A DNA stretch of 64,000 bases from Coriaria nepalensis (taxonomy: Eukaryota > Streptophyta > Magnoliopsida > Cucurbitales > Coriariaceae): assembly GCA_027186245.1 (NCBI GenBank), contig CP114484.1:2058501-2122500 (forward strand), written 5' to 3'. Shown one piece after another: positions 23,467 through 37,200 of this stretch. The notes under the pieces are model-generated. The model was not told the origin of the DNA. It did no database searches and saw only the letters and a list, made by a program, of their open reading frames with translations. Position 1 is the first letter of the stretch, and every line of letters begins with the position of its first letter. The position numbers were made by a program, and so were the translations under genes.

Positions 23467-26306
23467 ATGAAAGATTGGGGCATCTTTTCTTTTATAGATT
23501 GTGTTCCTTACCAAACTTTACACATCTCAAAGTTTCTCCTTATACTCACCGTTATATATGTGCATTGGCAAAACAAACTAGAAGTTCATTCCCAACATAG
23601 CTTATCTACTATGTCTACACCTTTTCAACTCATGCACATGGACATATGGAGTCCATACAAGACACCTAATCACACTAATGCAAAGTATTTCTTAACCATA
23701 ACATATGATTTTAGCAGAGGTATATGGATCTTTCTTATGTGTCACATATATGAAGCATATGATTTCATCAAAGCCTTCCTACATATGATACAAACTCAAT
23801 TCCTATATAAACCTCAAAAGATCTGCACAAATAATGGCCTAGAATTTGTCAACACCAAATGTGCCTCACTCTTCTCATCCTTAGGAATAATATATGAGAA
23901 ATCCTACCTTCATACACCATAACAAAATGGTAGAGTTGAAAGGAAACATATACACATCTTAAACGTTGCTCGTGCTATGAAATTCCAAGCCATTCTCCTT
24001 GATCAACACTAGGGAGACTGTGTTTTAACTGTCACCTACCTAATCAACAGAATTCCAACTCATCTTTTACACAACAAGGCCCTTTATGAGCTATTATTTG
24101 GAAAACCCCCTCTCTTGTTCATCTTTGTTAATTTGGTTGTCTCGCTTATGCCACTTCGCTTAGTAACCATGATAAATTATCCACTAGATCAATTCCTTGC
24201 ATTCTTTTAGGATATGCTCAATCACAAAAAGTATACAGACTTCTCACCATAGATAGTAAACAACTTCTACTCAACAAAGATGTTCATTTTATGAATATAT
24301 ATTCCCTTTACACTGTCATCAACATACTTCTTCATCCATTCCCATTCCTTCTACATACTTCTCCATCCATTCCCATTCCTTTTACCCCTTGGTTTATGAT
24401 GATAAATTTTCCCCTGTCATTCCTCTTGACCTTATTTCCATTGATTACATATCTTTCAATTTATCACTTTCACCTCCATCACACACGCATGATTCTATCT
24501 CATCTCCTACTCTTTTCCCTACTACTAGCTCTCATTCAAATCTCATTCTTCCTCTCAGAAAATCAACTAATATATCCAAACCACCTCTTAAACTTGAAGA
24601 CTATATATGTACTAATGTTGCAACTTACCATGAGTCAGAGTTGCATAAGGTCAAGTATCCTCTCTCTTCCTCCTTGTCTTATGATAACATTTCCCCCAAA
24701 TTTTTCTCCTTTCTCTCATCTCCCTCAAAAATTGAATCTACCGATTTTTATGAAGCAACCTAGCACAGTCGCTGGCAACATGCTATGAAACTTGAACTTC
24801 AAGCTCTTAACATAAACAACACTTGGACCATAGTTGATATGCCCTATAATAAGAAAACTATAGGGTGCAAATGGGTATTCAAGATCAAAAGGAAAGTTAA
24901 TGGCACAATAAAACGATACAAGGCTCACCTTATTGCAAATGGCTACACTCAACAAGAAGGGATTGATTACCATGAAACCTTCTCCTGGTTGCCAAGATGA
25001 TCACTGTAAGATCCTTACCCTTGTTTCCATCAATAATTGGCCCTTATTCCAAATGGATATCTTTAATGATTTCCTATAGGTGACTTATATAAGAAAGTAT
25101 ACATGAGATTGCCTTTAGGTCTCTCTAGTCTTTCTAAAATTAAAGTTTGTAAATTTCAAAAATCGCTTTCTGGATTAAAGCATGCCTCCAGACAGTGGAA
25201 TACTATGTTCCCAGCTGCTGTCCTAGAAACTGGATTTCAACAATCGAAATTAGATTACAGTCTTTTTGTCAGACATACTTTACACTATATAACCATTTTG
25301 CTAGTATATATAGATGATATTGTGATCACATGTAGCAATTTGGCAGACATCGACAAGCTCAAGAAATTTCTTCACTCTAAATTTCTTATGAAAGATCTTA
25401 GCCCTTTAAAGTTCTTTCAAGGCATTGAAGTTGCTCGGTCTGCTACTAAGATTTACCTTTTACAGAGGAAATATGTTCAGGACCTTCTCCATGATACTGA
25501 TAATACTACCTCGATACCTATTTCTATTCCAATGAAACCAAATCTAAAGCTCACTACACTCTCCTATGATTCCACTGCCCCATCATCACTTGATGATCAT
25601 TTACTTGAAGATCCTCATTCTTATCAAAGTCTAGTAGGAAGGCTAATTTACCTCACTATGACTCGCCCTTAGATCTCCTACATAGTTCAGATTCTCAGCC
25701 AATTCATGCATGACCCTAAGCACTCTCACTACAATGCAGCTTTACGTGTCCTAAGATACCTCAAATCATGTTTAGGCGTCGATATATTCCTTTCTAAGGA
25801 CTCCCCATTGAAACTGGATGCCTATTCTAATAGTGCTTTGGTTGCTTATCTAATGTCTAGCATATCCACTATAAGTTTTTACATCAAACTTGGCCCTTCT
25901 CTTATTCATGGAAGTCCAAAAAATAACATGTTGTATCTCGATCTTCTGCAAAGGTAGAATACAGAGCTCTCGGTGTTGTCTCTTATGAGATAGTCTGGTT
26001 TCTTCAATTATTCAAAGAATTGGGCTCTCCCCTGCAACTTCATGTTACCTTGCATTGTGATAGCAAGTCTGCCATCCATATAGCTTCAAACCTTGTTTTC
26101 CACGAGAAGACAAAATACATTGAGTTAGACTACCATGTTGTATGTGAAAGAGTGGTTGCTGGTGTGATCATTCTCTCTCATCTTGGCACAAATGATCAAC
26201 CGGCAGACCATTTCACCAAAGCACTTGGGATTGCTCAACATGTTAAGCTATTCTCCAAGCTTGGTGCTCCTGACCTTTATGCGACCACAAGCATGAGGGG
26301 GGATAT
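23467..26306 (+). pseudogene. Broken copia polyprotein (integrase, reverse transcriptase, RNase H)
   Basis: Readable segments in shifting frames: integrase core with HMDIWSPYKTP and later QNGRVERKH after an in-frame stop at 23920; RT start with IGCKWVFKIKR and YTQQEGIDYHETFS (24785-25000); RT core with LLVYIDDIVITC (about 25290-25330); RNase H end with LHCDSKSAIH, KYIELDYHVVCE and NDQPADHFTKAL (26050-26240). At least eight stops or shifts interrupt it, so no functional polyprotein is expected. Confidence 0.85.
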
Positions 26307-26329
26307 TGTTGATGTAGCGGACGTCGAGA

Positions 26330-26560
26330 CGTCAAGTCATTCATGTTAGTGGAGTCGAATACATCAAATACGTTGATGTGTCATGGCGTCGAGTACATTG
26401 AGCCATCAAGGCATCGAGGCATGAAGGCATGGAGCCATTGAGCCATCGAATACATTGAGCCATCGAGGCTTCAAGGCATCGAGAACATCGAGTCATCGAG
26501 TTGTCGAATACATCGAGTTGTCGAGTCATCAAGTACGTCGAGCCGTCGAGCTCTCACATA
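26330..26560 (+). repeat. CATCGAG-type short tandem repeat block inside the 3' LTR
   Basis: Variants of CATCGAG, GTCGAG and CATTGAG recur about every 7-10 bp for roughly 200 bp. The 5' LTR (21685-21745) keeps only a short version, which explains much of the LTR length difference. Confidence 0.75.
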
Positions 26561-26758
26561 CATGCAACCTCCACCATGCTTAATTGGTTGTTAGGAAATT
26601 AGTTCGAGAAGTTAGTTTGCAGTTAGAATGATCATATATTCTATATACTGATAAGCAGTTGTGATCATTAATATAAAGAAGAAAGTTTTTTCTGTTTGTA
26701 ATAGAAAGATTCGATCTAATAAATAATCAAATTGATTTTTCCTCCTTCTTTAATTATT

Positions 26759-28259
26759 TATAAGCATGTAATTGCATGTCTTGTATACATGCTCATGTAA
26801 TAGAAAATAAGTTTCTACGGCACCTACTAATATTGAAATAGTTCGAATTATTTTCACAACGTAAATATAAAAAATAAGATTCAAGTTAATATTAATATTA
26901 AAAATAAATAATAAATAATTAAGTAATATTTATTTAAAAAAATATCATAATTGAGTCATAAATATTTTATAATATTAATTTAGAAATTACATAAAATTTA
27001 TATAAATTAATTGAGATATATTATTTTATAAATATATATTATTTTAAGGATCATTTAAAAATATATTATTTAAATAATATTATTAATTTATAAATATTTT
27101 ATTATACTTGGTATCATAATTAATAAGCTAATTCCACAAAGCGTATTGAAAATATATTAAATTATCATAACTTTCTTTCGGTGTCTCTAGTTTCTTGTCC
27201 ACTTCTACGGACTACGGCTGTTATTCTATTCCTCTACGTACGCAAGTATACATTTGTTGTATACTCAAAATATAATTTAAATCTGTGTATTTAAGGAGGA
27301 TCGAATAAATCAATTAATTAATTGAATAAATCAGACAAAAGAAAATAAATAAATGAAATAAGAACAAAGGAAGATCGTTGAGAAGGATCGAGGGAGTTTT
27401 TAGGACATTTGATGAAAATTACTATGTTCTTGTCTGCAAAAGAAACGGGGATGTTTGAGTCTGACGACGCATCATCGATCCAGAAGAAAGGGGCAATTGG
27501 TTCTAATATACGTATGAGTGAGTTGAAATTCATTGAAGTAACAAGATGATGCATGAATCAATAAAATAAGAAATGAAAATCAATTCCTTATATAATTAAA
27601 TATATACGTATAAAATCATGGATTATTTTTATTTCTTAATTTATTTTATTTACAGGAATTGAGTTTAGTATTAAAAATAGAGAGAATATTGAGAGAAAAA
27701 TTCAGAACAAACTTGTTTATTATTCAATAATCTCCAATTATAGACTCGATTACTAAAATTCATCTGAAATTAACTAACATCCTAATAAAGAGTGAGTGGC
27801 AGCCGGCATTTGATGAGGTGGCAAACAATGTCAGATCCACCAATGAGTTGACGAGAAGAAGATGTAATAACAAATATAATTAATAAAAGTCAAAGCTAGT
27901 TCTTATGAGTACTATTCTGTTTTTTGATGGACGATACTTCTAACATATAATAAACTAATTAGTAACATCTAATTAACATTATCTCATTGTACATTAATTG
28001 CTTCTTATCCCACAACGGGGAAAGCCCAATCTGTTAGCTGTAATAACATATACTTTAAGACTTAAAAGAGGTAAATAGTTCATCTTAGTTTTTCACGTCA
28101 AAGATAAATCTGTATTATATTTTGCATGCATGGCTTCTATCGCCTATCTGGAACTATATTATAAGCTTCTCAAATCATTTAAGACTGCAAACGAAATTTC
28201 CCCGCCACATCAATCCACAAAATTCCTCGTACAGAAAATAAAAGTCTCCACTTTTTGCA
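26759..28259. other. AT-rich spacer upstream of the RFC3-like gene
   Basis: No supported gene. A 78-codon minus-strand frame at 27318-27554 has no recognisable domain and is not called. TTTCCCCGCC at about 28197-28206 fits the degenerate E2F consensus (WTTSSCSS) about 55-65 bp before the RFC3-like start codon. That is plausible for a replication-related gene but weak by itself. Confidence 0.4.
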
Positions 28260-31200
28260 ATGCAACGCTCATTATCTGATCCAGATCTCTCTAAAACCCT
28301 AAATTCCAACCCTTTTCTTCCTTCCCCTCATTCCAAAAATTTTTCAAACAAGTCCTTTTGGAGCAAAAAAGTAGGGCAAATCTTTGATAAGAAGAAGACC
28401 CAACTGCCCAAAAAATACCCATCAAAGCTCACAGATCAAGAAAGACTTGAAGCTCATCGTAGAAGAAATTTAGAAGAGGAAATCCTCGCTACACCTAGAA
28501 GCCCTTATTACAAGGCCGGTGTGACTGATCTTTCTCTCGTGGTCCACAAACCCTCAAGTGCAGGACGTGGAAGTCAAACTACTTCAAGCTCTGTTATATC
28601 ATTTTTTTCATCTAAGTTGAAAGATTTTGGGGCTTGTGTTAGTAACAACAATAGCTTGAAGCAGCCCACAAAAGGCTATAAGATGAAACCTACTGCAGGT
28701 AGATCAGGCCCAGTAAAGAGGCTCAGTTCTGGATCGTGGTCAGGATTAAGTATGGAGAGTGGAATGAACAAGGAGGAGAAGCCGTTGAGGGAGAGTAAGA
28801 ATGTTGATGCAGCTGACAAGAAACAAGAAGCTGCGAAGAAAATACTGCTAGAATCAAAAGAAATTGATGTTGATCATGGAGAGTTGATGATGATCAGTAC
28901 TGGTGATGATCAGAAAAAGTTTGTTTGGGCAAATAAATATCAACCTAAGGTGTTGGATGATTTTATTTGTAATCGGGACAAAGCAATTCAACTCAAGGAC
29001 ATGGTTAGTATTTTTTTTTTTTTTTTTTCAGGCCAAAAAAACATGGGTAGCTCGTATGGTACAAATTTATTATTACAATTGATTGATTACATTTTTTGGG
29101 CAATTCATCCATAGATTTTGAATTTTATTGATATTATATATATATATATCTTGACATTTTAAGATTTATAAATTGATCTTTTAACTTTGTCTTACATTAC
29201 TGGTAGATGTCTTCAAATTTTGTCTTATATTCTTAATGGATCCCTTTGAGATTATAAAATTCTAAAAAGATCCCCTGATATTTACCTTAAATTAAAATTT
29301 AATCCCTTCAAACTTTTCATAATTACAAGTCTAACTATTAATAATCAATATTAAGTTTATGTTTTCTTATAGTCATCCGATTTTTGTCAGCTAAATTTTT
29401 TATTTTTATTATAATTTAAATTTTACAACTAATATAATTTTAAATTTCTTAATAAAATAAAATGAGTTTATTTTAAGTGACTATGTATATATATTTAAAG
29501 ATAGCTATAAAGAGGATATTAATGATATCACTAATGTAATATTTAGTAAATTATAAAAATTGGTTGACAGTCAAATTTAATATTGATCGATAAAAATTAA
29601 ACTTGTAATTTAGTTCAAATCCGAAGAGATCCACTTTTATTGTAAGACACATATAAGGAGATCTCCTTATAATTTTTAAACCTTTAGGAATTCACTTTAC
29701 CATTTATAAGGTATGACAAATCTGAAGAAATTTACCTATAATTTTTAAAACATTTAACGGATTCATTTATAATATCAATAAATAAATCTCAATCGATATA
29801 TTCACATGTAATTTACCCCAATTTTTCTTTTGCCCCTCTTAATAATATATATATATATATATATTGGAACTGATAATTGAAGGTGTGTCAATCGAGAGAG
29901 GAAAGATGCGGTCATTTTATATTTGAAGGACCTCCGGGCGTTGGGAAGAAGACTATGATCCGGGCCATGCTCCGAGAAGCTTTTGGAGATGACAAAATAC
30001 AGGTATATATGCATAGATGCAGAAACTATATGTTAGTTCATGTCAAAGTTAGTTTGGGAAATTAAATATTAATAAGACATGAATATTTAGACACTAGCAA
30101 TTGGTTTTACGATTGATCCATGAATCTAGCCAGGTATACATATGTTGGGAATGATCTTGATATAGCAAGATTATTTTATTATTATTAATTTTTTTTTTTT
30201 TTTTTGGGTGGTAAAGTCATGTGATTTTATATATCATAATAATATTTATAATTACTTGAATTAATTAAGTTACCTATTATCTTAAATATCTTTTTAAATA
30301 ATTAGAAAATGAATTTAGTTATTTTATTTATTATTAATAATTTTAATACATTCTCATGTGTAAGCTTATACAAACTTATAATAATATAGACCTTACATAT
30401 ACAATCAGATGGTGTAGCTTACACAATTAAATCTCAATAACAATTACTTTAACGACTGATTTAAGGATATAAATGATATATATTGCCATATTTTGATTCT
30501 AATATTAGTAAAACTACAAAATATTTTATATTTAATATATTTATAAATTTGACTCTAAGAACAAAAATGAAATATTTTGAAATTTTTAAGAACAAAAACC
30601 AGTTTGACTAATAAGATATAAAGACTCACTTCCCAAAATGCATAAAATGACTATCTATCTCGAAGAAGTCGATATAAAATTCTCGAAAAATATCAAACTA
30701 TTAAAGTTCATGGACGAAAATGATATACAATGTTACGTATGCTCATTTTTAATCATGGTTCCACCGCTACTAATATATTATATGCAACAGTAACAAATAG
30801 GGAAGCATTAACCGTATTTGAACTATTAAGAATTGGGAAATTTTGACTTCTTGTATGTAATAAGTATGCAGATCAATTAATTATATATGGATTCAGGCCT
30901 ATGGTACGTATTGATCATATTATAGATTTCTAATTTGTGGTTGATTCACAGATCCGGGAGGAGCGCAAGATATTCAAGTTGAAGGTAATTAGTGACAAAG
31001 TAACCTCTGGCTCCTATACAATATACATCTAGATATGATAATATATATATATATATATATATTGATTTTTTTATATAATTGATTAAGGCTAGTTTTCTCA
31101 GTACTAATCTCTCCATTCATCAAAATAATTGCAGAGTGAAATGGTAGGTAGTGTTCAGGTAAACGTGACGGAATCTCCACGCCATGTGGAGCTCAATCTC

Positions 31201-34200
31201 TCCGAAATGAAAGGTTATGAAAAGCAAGTCATCTCCGAACTTATCCTGGAAACTCATCATGACAAGAGCGCCTCCCCTATCCGTTGTACCACTGAAAATT
31301 GTCGAGGTATATATATATTCACATACATATTGTTATTACATGCATGCATGCATATCTTAGATTTACGCATGCCTTGTACGTAGGGATCATATTATGCGTG
31401 GCAGACAAGCTATCAACAGAGGCTCTCCTATACATAAAATGGTTCATAGAAAAATATAACGGTTGCAATAAGATCTTCTTCTGCTGTTCTGATGTGTCCA
31501 AGCTTCAGCCTATTAGCCCGATGTGCACTGTTGTTCGCCTTCTGCCCCCTTCCAAAAACGAGGTATATATATATATACACATATAAATATACATATAATA
31601 TGTGAAATGGTCTTGCAATACGCGATTGTTTCCAGATTGTTGAGGTGTTGGAATTCATAGCGAAACAAGAAGATGCTGTCCTGCCACGTCAGTTGGCTGA
31701 GAAAATAGCAGACAGCTCAAGAAATAATCTCCGCCAAGCCATTCGTTCTTTGGAGGCAACCTGGCAAAAAAGGTTTGACATAATTTTCATAATTTTCATA
31801 AATACTCTAATCGAAAGACTATAGAGAGAGTTTGTAAAGTAGGGTTTTGTATTATGTTAATGTGTAAACGTACAGGGTGTGCTGTATATACATTAGCATT
31901 AGGGTTACAAACATGAGATTACAATAGTACTCTTTCAGCCTCCCTCAAGCGAAATCGGAGAGTTAACGGTAAGCTTGGAATGAAGAAGTTGAAATCTCGT
32001 ACGTGACAAACTCTTGGTAAAGGTATCAGCAATATGTTCGATAGTGGATAAATGACGTACAATAAGGAATCGTTTCGAAACAAGATCTCAAACAAAATGA
32101 ACGTCGATTTATATATGTTTGATATGGGCATGAAACACCGGATTAGCAGCAAGATATGTAGCACCCACATTGTCACACCACACAGTAGGAGTGGTGGCAA
32201 GAGAAATATGAAGTTCGGCAAGAAGGAAAGTGACCCATCGGAGTTCGGAAGCGACTAGAGCAACGACATGGACTCTGTGCTAGAATGAGCTATGGTAGGC
32301 TACTTTTAAGAAACCCAGGTGAGAAGATTGGTGCCGAGAAATATGCAGAATCAGGCGGTAGAGTGACGGTCATCGGGGCAGCTCAGCCAATCAACATCCA
32401 AGAAGGATTCCAACATGGTAGAGGCAAATTTTGTGATGTGAACACCGTGAGAAGTTGTCCCTTTAAGATAGCGGAGTATGCGTTTTACGGCAATCCAATG
32501 TTCTTTGGTAGGAGAGTGTAGGAATTGTGCTAATTTATTGACAGAAACTTGAATATAAGGACGGGTGATTGTAGCGTACTGAAGGGCACCAACAACACTG
32601 TGGTAAGAGAAGGATCGGAGACGGGATCAGCTTTGCGTCGGAGAGACCGGTTTGGTTAAGGTGATCCGAGATGTACCCGGATTGAGTAAGAAGCATACCC
32701 GATGCTGTGGGAAGAGCTTCAATACCGAGGAAGTACAGTAAGGACCCCAGGTCTTTGAGGCGGAAGGAGTTGTTAAGATCGGTAATAAGTTTGTAATGGA
32801 AGAGCTGTCGCTGCCGATGATTATTATGTCGTCGACATAAACTAGTATATAACAAATGGGCGTGACCATGCTTTTGAATAAACAGTGACGAGGAGAGAGA
32901 CCCGATGAAACCGAGACCAAGTAGGTAATGAGTGAGTTTGTGAAACCACGCAAGAGGCGCCTGTTTAAGTCTGTAGAGGCTATGCGAAAACGACAAACAT
33001 GATCTGAAAATCAGGAATCAACAAAACCGGAGGTTGTGCCATGTATACTTCTTCGAAAGTTCCGTGAAGGAAAGCATTGTCGATATCAACCTGACAAACC
33101 AGCCAGCCAGAGGAAACAACAATAGAGAGAACTGTACGAATAATGGTCGGTTTCACAACCGGGCTGAAGGTGTCGAAATAGTCGATGCCCTCGGATTGAC
33201 GACAACCCTTAGCTACTAACCGAGCTTTATAGCAAAGCACATATCCATCCGGGTTTCTTTTAATGCGATACACCCATTTACACCCGATGAGGTTTGTGTG
33301 ATTCGGTAGATCAGTGATAGCCCATGTACTGTTAGTGTGGAGAGCGGAGTTCATCAACCATGGCCTTCTTAGCGGTTAGCAACGACAAAGGTGGTGGGTT
33401 CATAGGTCAGTGGGGTGGCAGCAGTGGAGAGAGCAAGGTGGTCGGGGCAGTGTGTAGGGCGTAGAGAGTTGGTTTGGCGTCGTGTGACCATAGGATGACG
33501 ACTTTTATAAGGAGAGGAAAGAACAGGGGTGGAGGTCGCATGGTGAGAGGGTGAGGTTGGACAGTTGTGCGGCGCTGGTTGGGTAGAGAGAGTGAGATTA
33601 GGGAAAGGAGGGACGGGGAGAAGTCAATGAGGGAATGGGCCACGGGGGATAGAGGGAGAGAAGTGGATGGGTTTAGAGATGTGGGTGGATAGGTAAGAGA
33701 AGTTAGGCTTTGGGCCAAAGGATGGTTCAAAGGAATAGGGCTTATGGATGGTGCCGAGAAAGTAGGAGAGGAATGGGATGATGGGGTAAAATTATTTTGG
33801 TCTGTGAGTATTGGGATGAAAGGAATGGGTAGTGAGGAAAGGGATGGTGGAGAGATAATGGGCTGTGATGGAGGTGTCGGGTAATGTGCAGGAGAAAACG
33901 GAAAACTTATTTCATTAAACCTAACATGGTGAGAGATAAAGACCTTAAAGGTGAGAGGTTCGAGACATTTAAAACCTTTATGATGAGGTGAGTAACCAAT
34001 GAACAGACAATTGATGGGTTTGGGACAAGTAGAACCAAGAAACGGGAAGCATTTACAACCAAAGACCCAAAAAAAAGAGTAGTCAGGAGGTTGACAAAAG
34101 AGTATTTCAAAAGGGGATTCGTTGGAGAGAAGTAGAGAGGGAAGACAATTTATTAAGTAGGAAGCGGTAGAGAAGGCATCAAACCATAAGGATTCTAGCG

Positions 34201-37200
34201 CGTGGGAAGATAGAAGGAGAGAGATGGCCATTTTAGAAAGATACCAAATTTTCTTTTCAGCAATACCATTTTATTAAGATGTACGGGGGTAAGAGATTCA
34301 ATATGAGATGCAGAAGGAAATGAGAAAGGATTGAAATTGGCCTTTTGTGAGTTCAAGAGTGTCATCATAGTGAAAAACATTGATAGAGGTAGAAAAATAA
34401 TTCTCGACATACGTCTTGAAGTGCATAAAATAATAAAAAAGATCTGATTTTTGTTGAATTGGATATAGCTATGTGAAATGACTATAATTATCAATAAATG
34501 ATATAAAATAATGAAAATCAGAATATGATATAATTGGGGAAGGATCCCAAATGTCACGATCAACGAGAAATAATGGAAAAATGGTATGACTAAGACTAAG
34601 AGAAAATGGTAAATAAATGTTCTTTGCTTGATGACAAGAGTCACAAAGTTTGTTTACATGAAGAAAATCGGAAAATAAATGTAGAGTGGAAGACAGAGGA
34701 GGACGCGTGATCGAGACGACGATACCAAAGGGATGCTGAAACATGGGAAGATAGATGAGCAGCCGGATTTTTGGGAAGCATAAAGGATTGCCTAGAGCAT
34801 GGACACTGAGAAGTGGAGTCTTAGAGTTGAGATCCTTCACAACAAAATGACAAGGTGAGACTTCAACGAGACATGAATTATCATGACTAAGTTGACCGAT
34901 AGAGAGTAAATTGTGAGTTAGACCAAGAACAATAAGAACATTATTAAAGTAGAGAAGGCGGGAAGAGGTAGGTAAGATAGAGGTACTAATATGTGTAATA
35001 AGGAGAGAATTATCGTTGATAACGATGACGTTATCCAACCCGGCGTAGGGTTGTGATTGCCAGAGAACATTTGGATCTGGGGTCATGTGGGAGGTGGCGC
35101 CACCGATAGGTAGCCAGTCAGAGACACATGAAGGAGAAAAGTGTGAAAATGAACATGGGCATGGTTGTGTGAAAGACATGGGCTGCTCTATGAAGTGCAA
35201 GGGCGACGTGGATTGTGAATTAAAATTCACAATAGGGCCCAGTGAGGAGATAACATCGGTATGGCTCACGGAAGGTAGACTTAGTGAATGTCAAAAACCC
35301 ATTCGACCATGTTGGAAGTGGGGAACACTATGACCAAATTCATTTGAGATTTGGCCCGAGATATATAGCAAGAAAACCAGGTTTGGCGATATATGTTGTG
35401 TGAAGTAAGTTGTAGGGGCAGATCTGAATGTCCTTGGTGCTGGAGATAGATTGGAGAGACCACTATTGTTTCAGGGCTCAAAGTAACGATAACGACAATG
35501 TCACGCTAAGTGGACATTTTGCTTGCAGATTTGACACAAGTTGGAGGACGGAGTTGAGCGACCACGACTGCTGCCTCCATCTCTGTATTTGGATTGAGGG
35601 GAGTTCTGCATGTAGAGTGAAACCATGGCCATGTTGGATGTGAGAGTGGATTGAGTGCGGAGAGTATGTTGTCGGACTCATTGTTCATGGACAAGATGTT
35701 TTGATCGTAACTCATAGAATGTTGGGGAATGAGATTGATTTTCTTTTGTTGTAAGGAATTGATGGTAATTTGGGTGCAACCCATTCAATACATGGGACAT
35801 AAGATCGGAGTCATAAACAGAATCACCGATTGCAGCAAGAGAATCGGTAATCTTTTTAACAATAGTGAGATAATCCTAGATTAAGAGATTACCTTATTTT
35901 GCCATTTGGAGTTGGAATTTGAGAAGTGACTTCTTGGCCATATATTGGTTCATATATTCCTCGGCTAAAGTAAGCCAAAGGGCACATGCTGTAGTACATC
36001 TCAGGGCAAGGTGAGCAATGTCGGGAGAAAGAGTGGCGTTGAAATTGAGCACACAAAGCAATCTAGTTTTCTCCATACCAAAAATTCCAGGTTGAGTCGG
36101 GTCAATAAGTTGTAGTGATGATAGGGACCCATCAATGTATTGGATGAGGTCGGTAGAGATAAGAATGGACTACATTTAAAACTTTTAGCGAGGTAGTTGG
36201 TTCCATCAAAATGAGTTAAGATAAAACATGATATGATGAATCGGTAGAAGGTTGGTAGAGGGGCCGCTAGCGTTGTTCATGGCTGGTGAAAGTGGAACCA
36301 TAGTATTTCTGCACGATTTGATTGATGTTTCGGATTCAATGTCGGACATAGCTTGATAGTGTTAGCCTTTAATGCACTTTGATACCATAAAAGAGTATAG
36401 AGAGAATTTGTAAAGTAGGGTTTTGTATTATGTCAATGTGTAAAGGTACAGAGAGTTGTACATATATACTAGCATTAGGGTTACAAACATGAGATTACAA
36501 TAGTAACCTTTCATTAATTTATTTTTTCAAATTATGATCTGGGTGTTTAATTAAATTTTCATTTGCATTACATAAATAAATGAATGCAGTTATCCCTTTA
36601 AAGAAGATGAAGAAATAATGAGTGGGTGGGAAGAGGATATCGCAAGTATTGCTAAGAAGATAGTCGAAGAGCAAAGCCCAAAACAGTAAGAAAAGGAAAT
36701 CTTAATGCGTAAATTTGATTGGTTTATGACTTCGTATTAGTTAATTTTTATTATTTTTTAATTCGCAGGCTTTATGTCGTGCGTAAGATGCTCAAAAATC
36801 TTATAGAGCACAACGTGTCTCCTCAATTCATATTCAAGGTAATTATTTAGGTTCTTACTGATTATCCTTAAATCTGTATATCAAAGCAGCATATGTACGT
36901 TTGATCATAAGTAATGGTAGCATATTCTAATGATTGGATTCAGATTCTGGTTGAAGAACTGAAGAAACATGTTGAGAAAGAATTACAGCAGCGACTCCAT
37001 GCTCTTTACACCGAGTACTGTAATGTATGACTAAATATATATATATATATATATAAGTTGTTATAGTTAAACTTCTCGAAAGTTAATCTGTGACTTCTCT
37101 CATTACAGAAGAAGATTGAAGAAAGCATGTCTCCAGTCGAAAACGAGCATGATCGAATCCGTGATGAAACGGGTAAAAAGCTAAACGATACGATGATGAT

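Larger units (their letters stand above)
21676..26758 (+). mobile_element. Degenerate Ty1-copia LTR retrotransposon
   Basis: The 5' LTR remnant (about 21676-21955) and 3' LTR (about 26307-26758) share GTTAGGAAATTAGTT, GAAGTTAGTTTGCAGT and AGAATGATCAT. The 5' copy is shorter because most of the CATCGAG-type repeat block and its left end are missing. A primer-binding site TGGTATTAGAGC (one mismatch to the initiator Met-tRNA complement) starts at 21956. A purine-rich GAGGGGGGA precedes the 3' LTR. Domain order gag-integrase-RT-RNaseH is copia type: gag 22367-22830, integrase 23467-24250, RT 24785-25500 with YIDDIV, RNase H 25960-26300. Many stops and frame changes make it non-autonomous. Confidence 0.9.

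Noticed and set aside
27318..27554. 78-codon minus-strand frame upstream of the RFC3-like gene
   Set aside because: No recognisable domain, no flanking exon and no promoter context; treated as chance.
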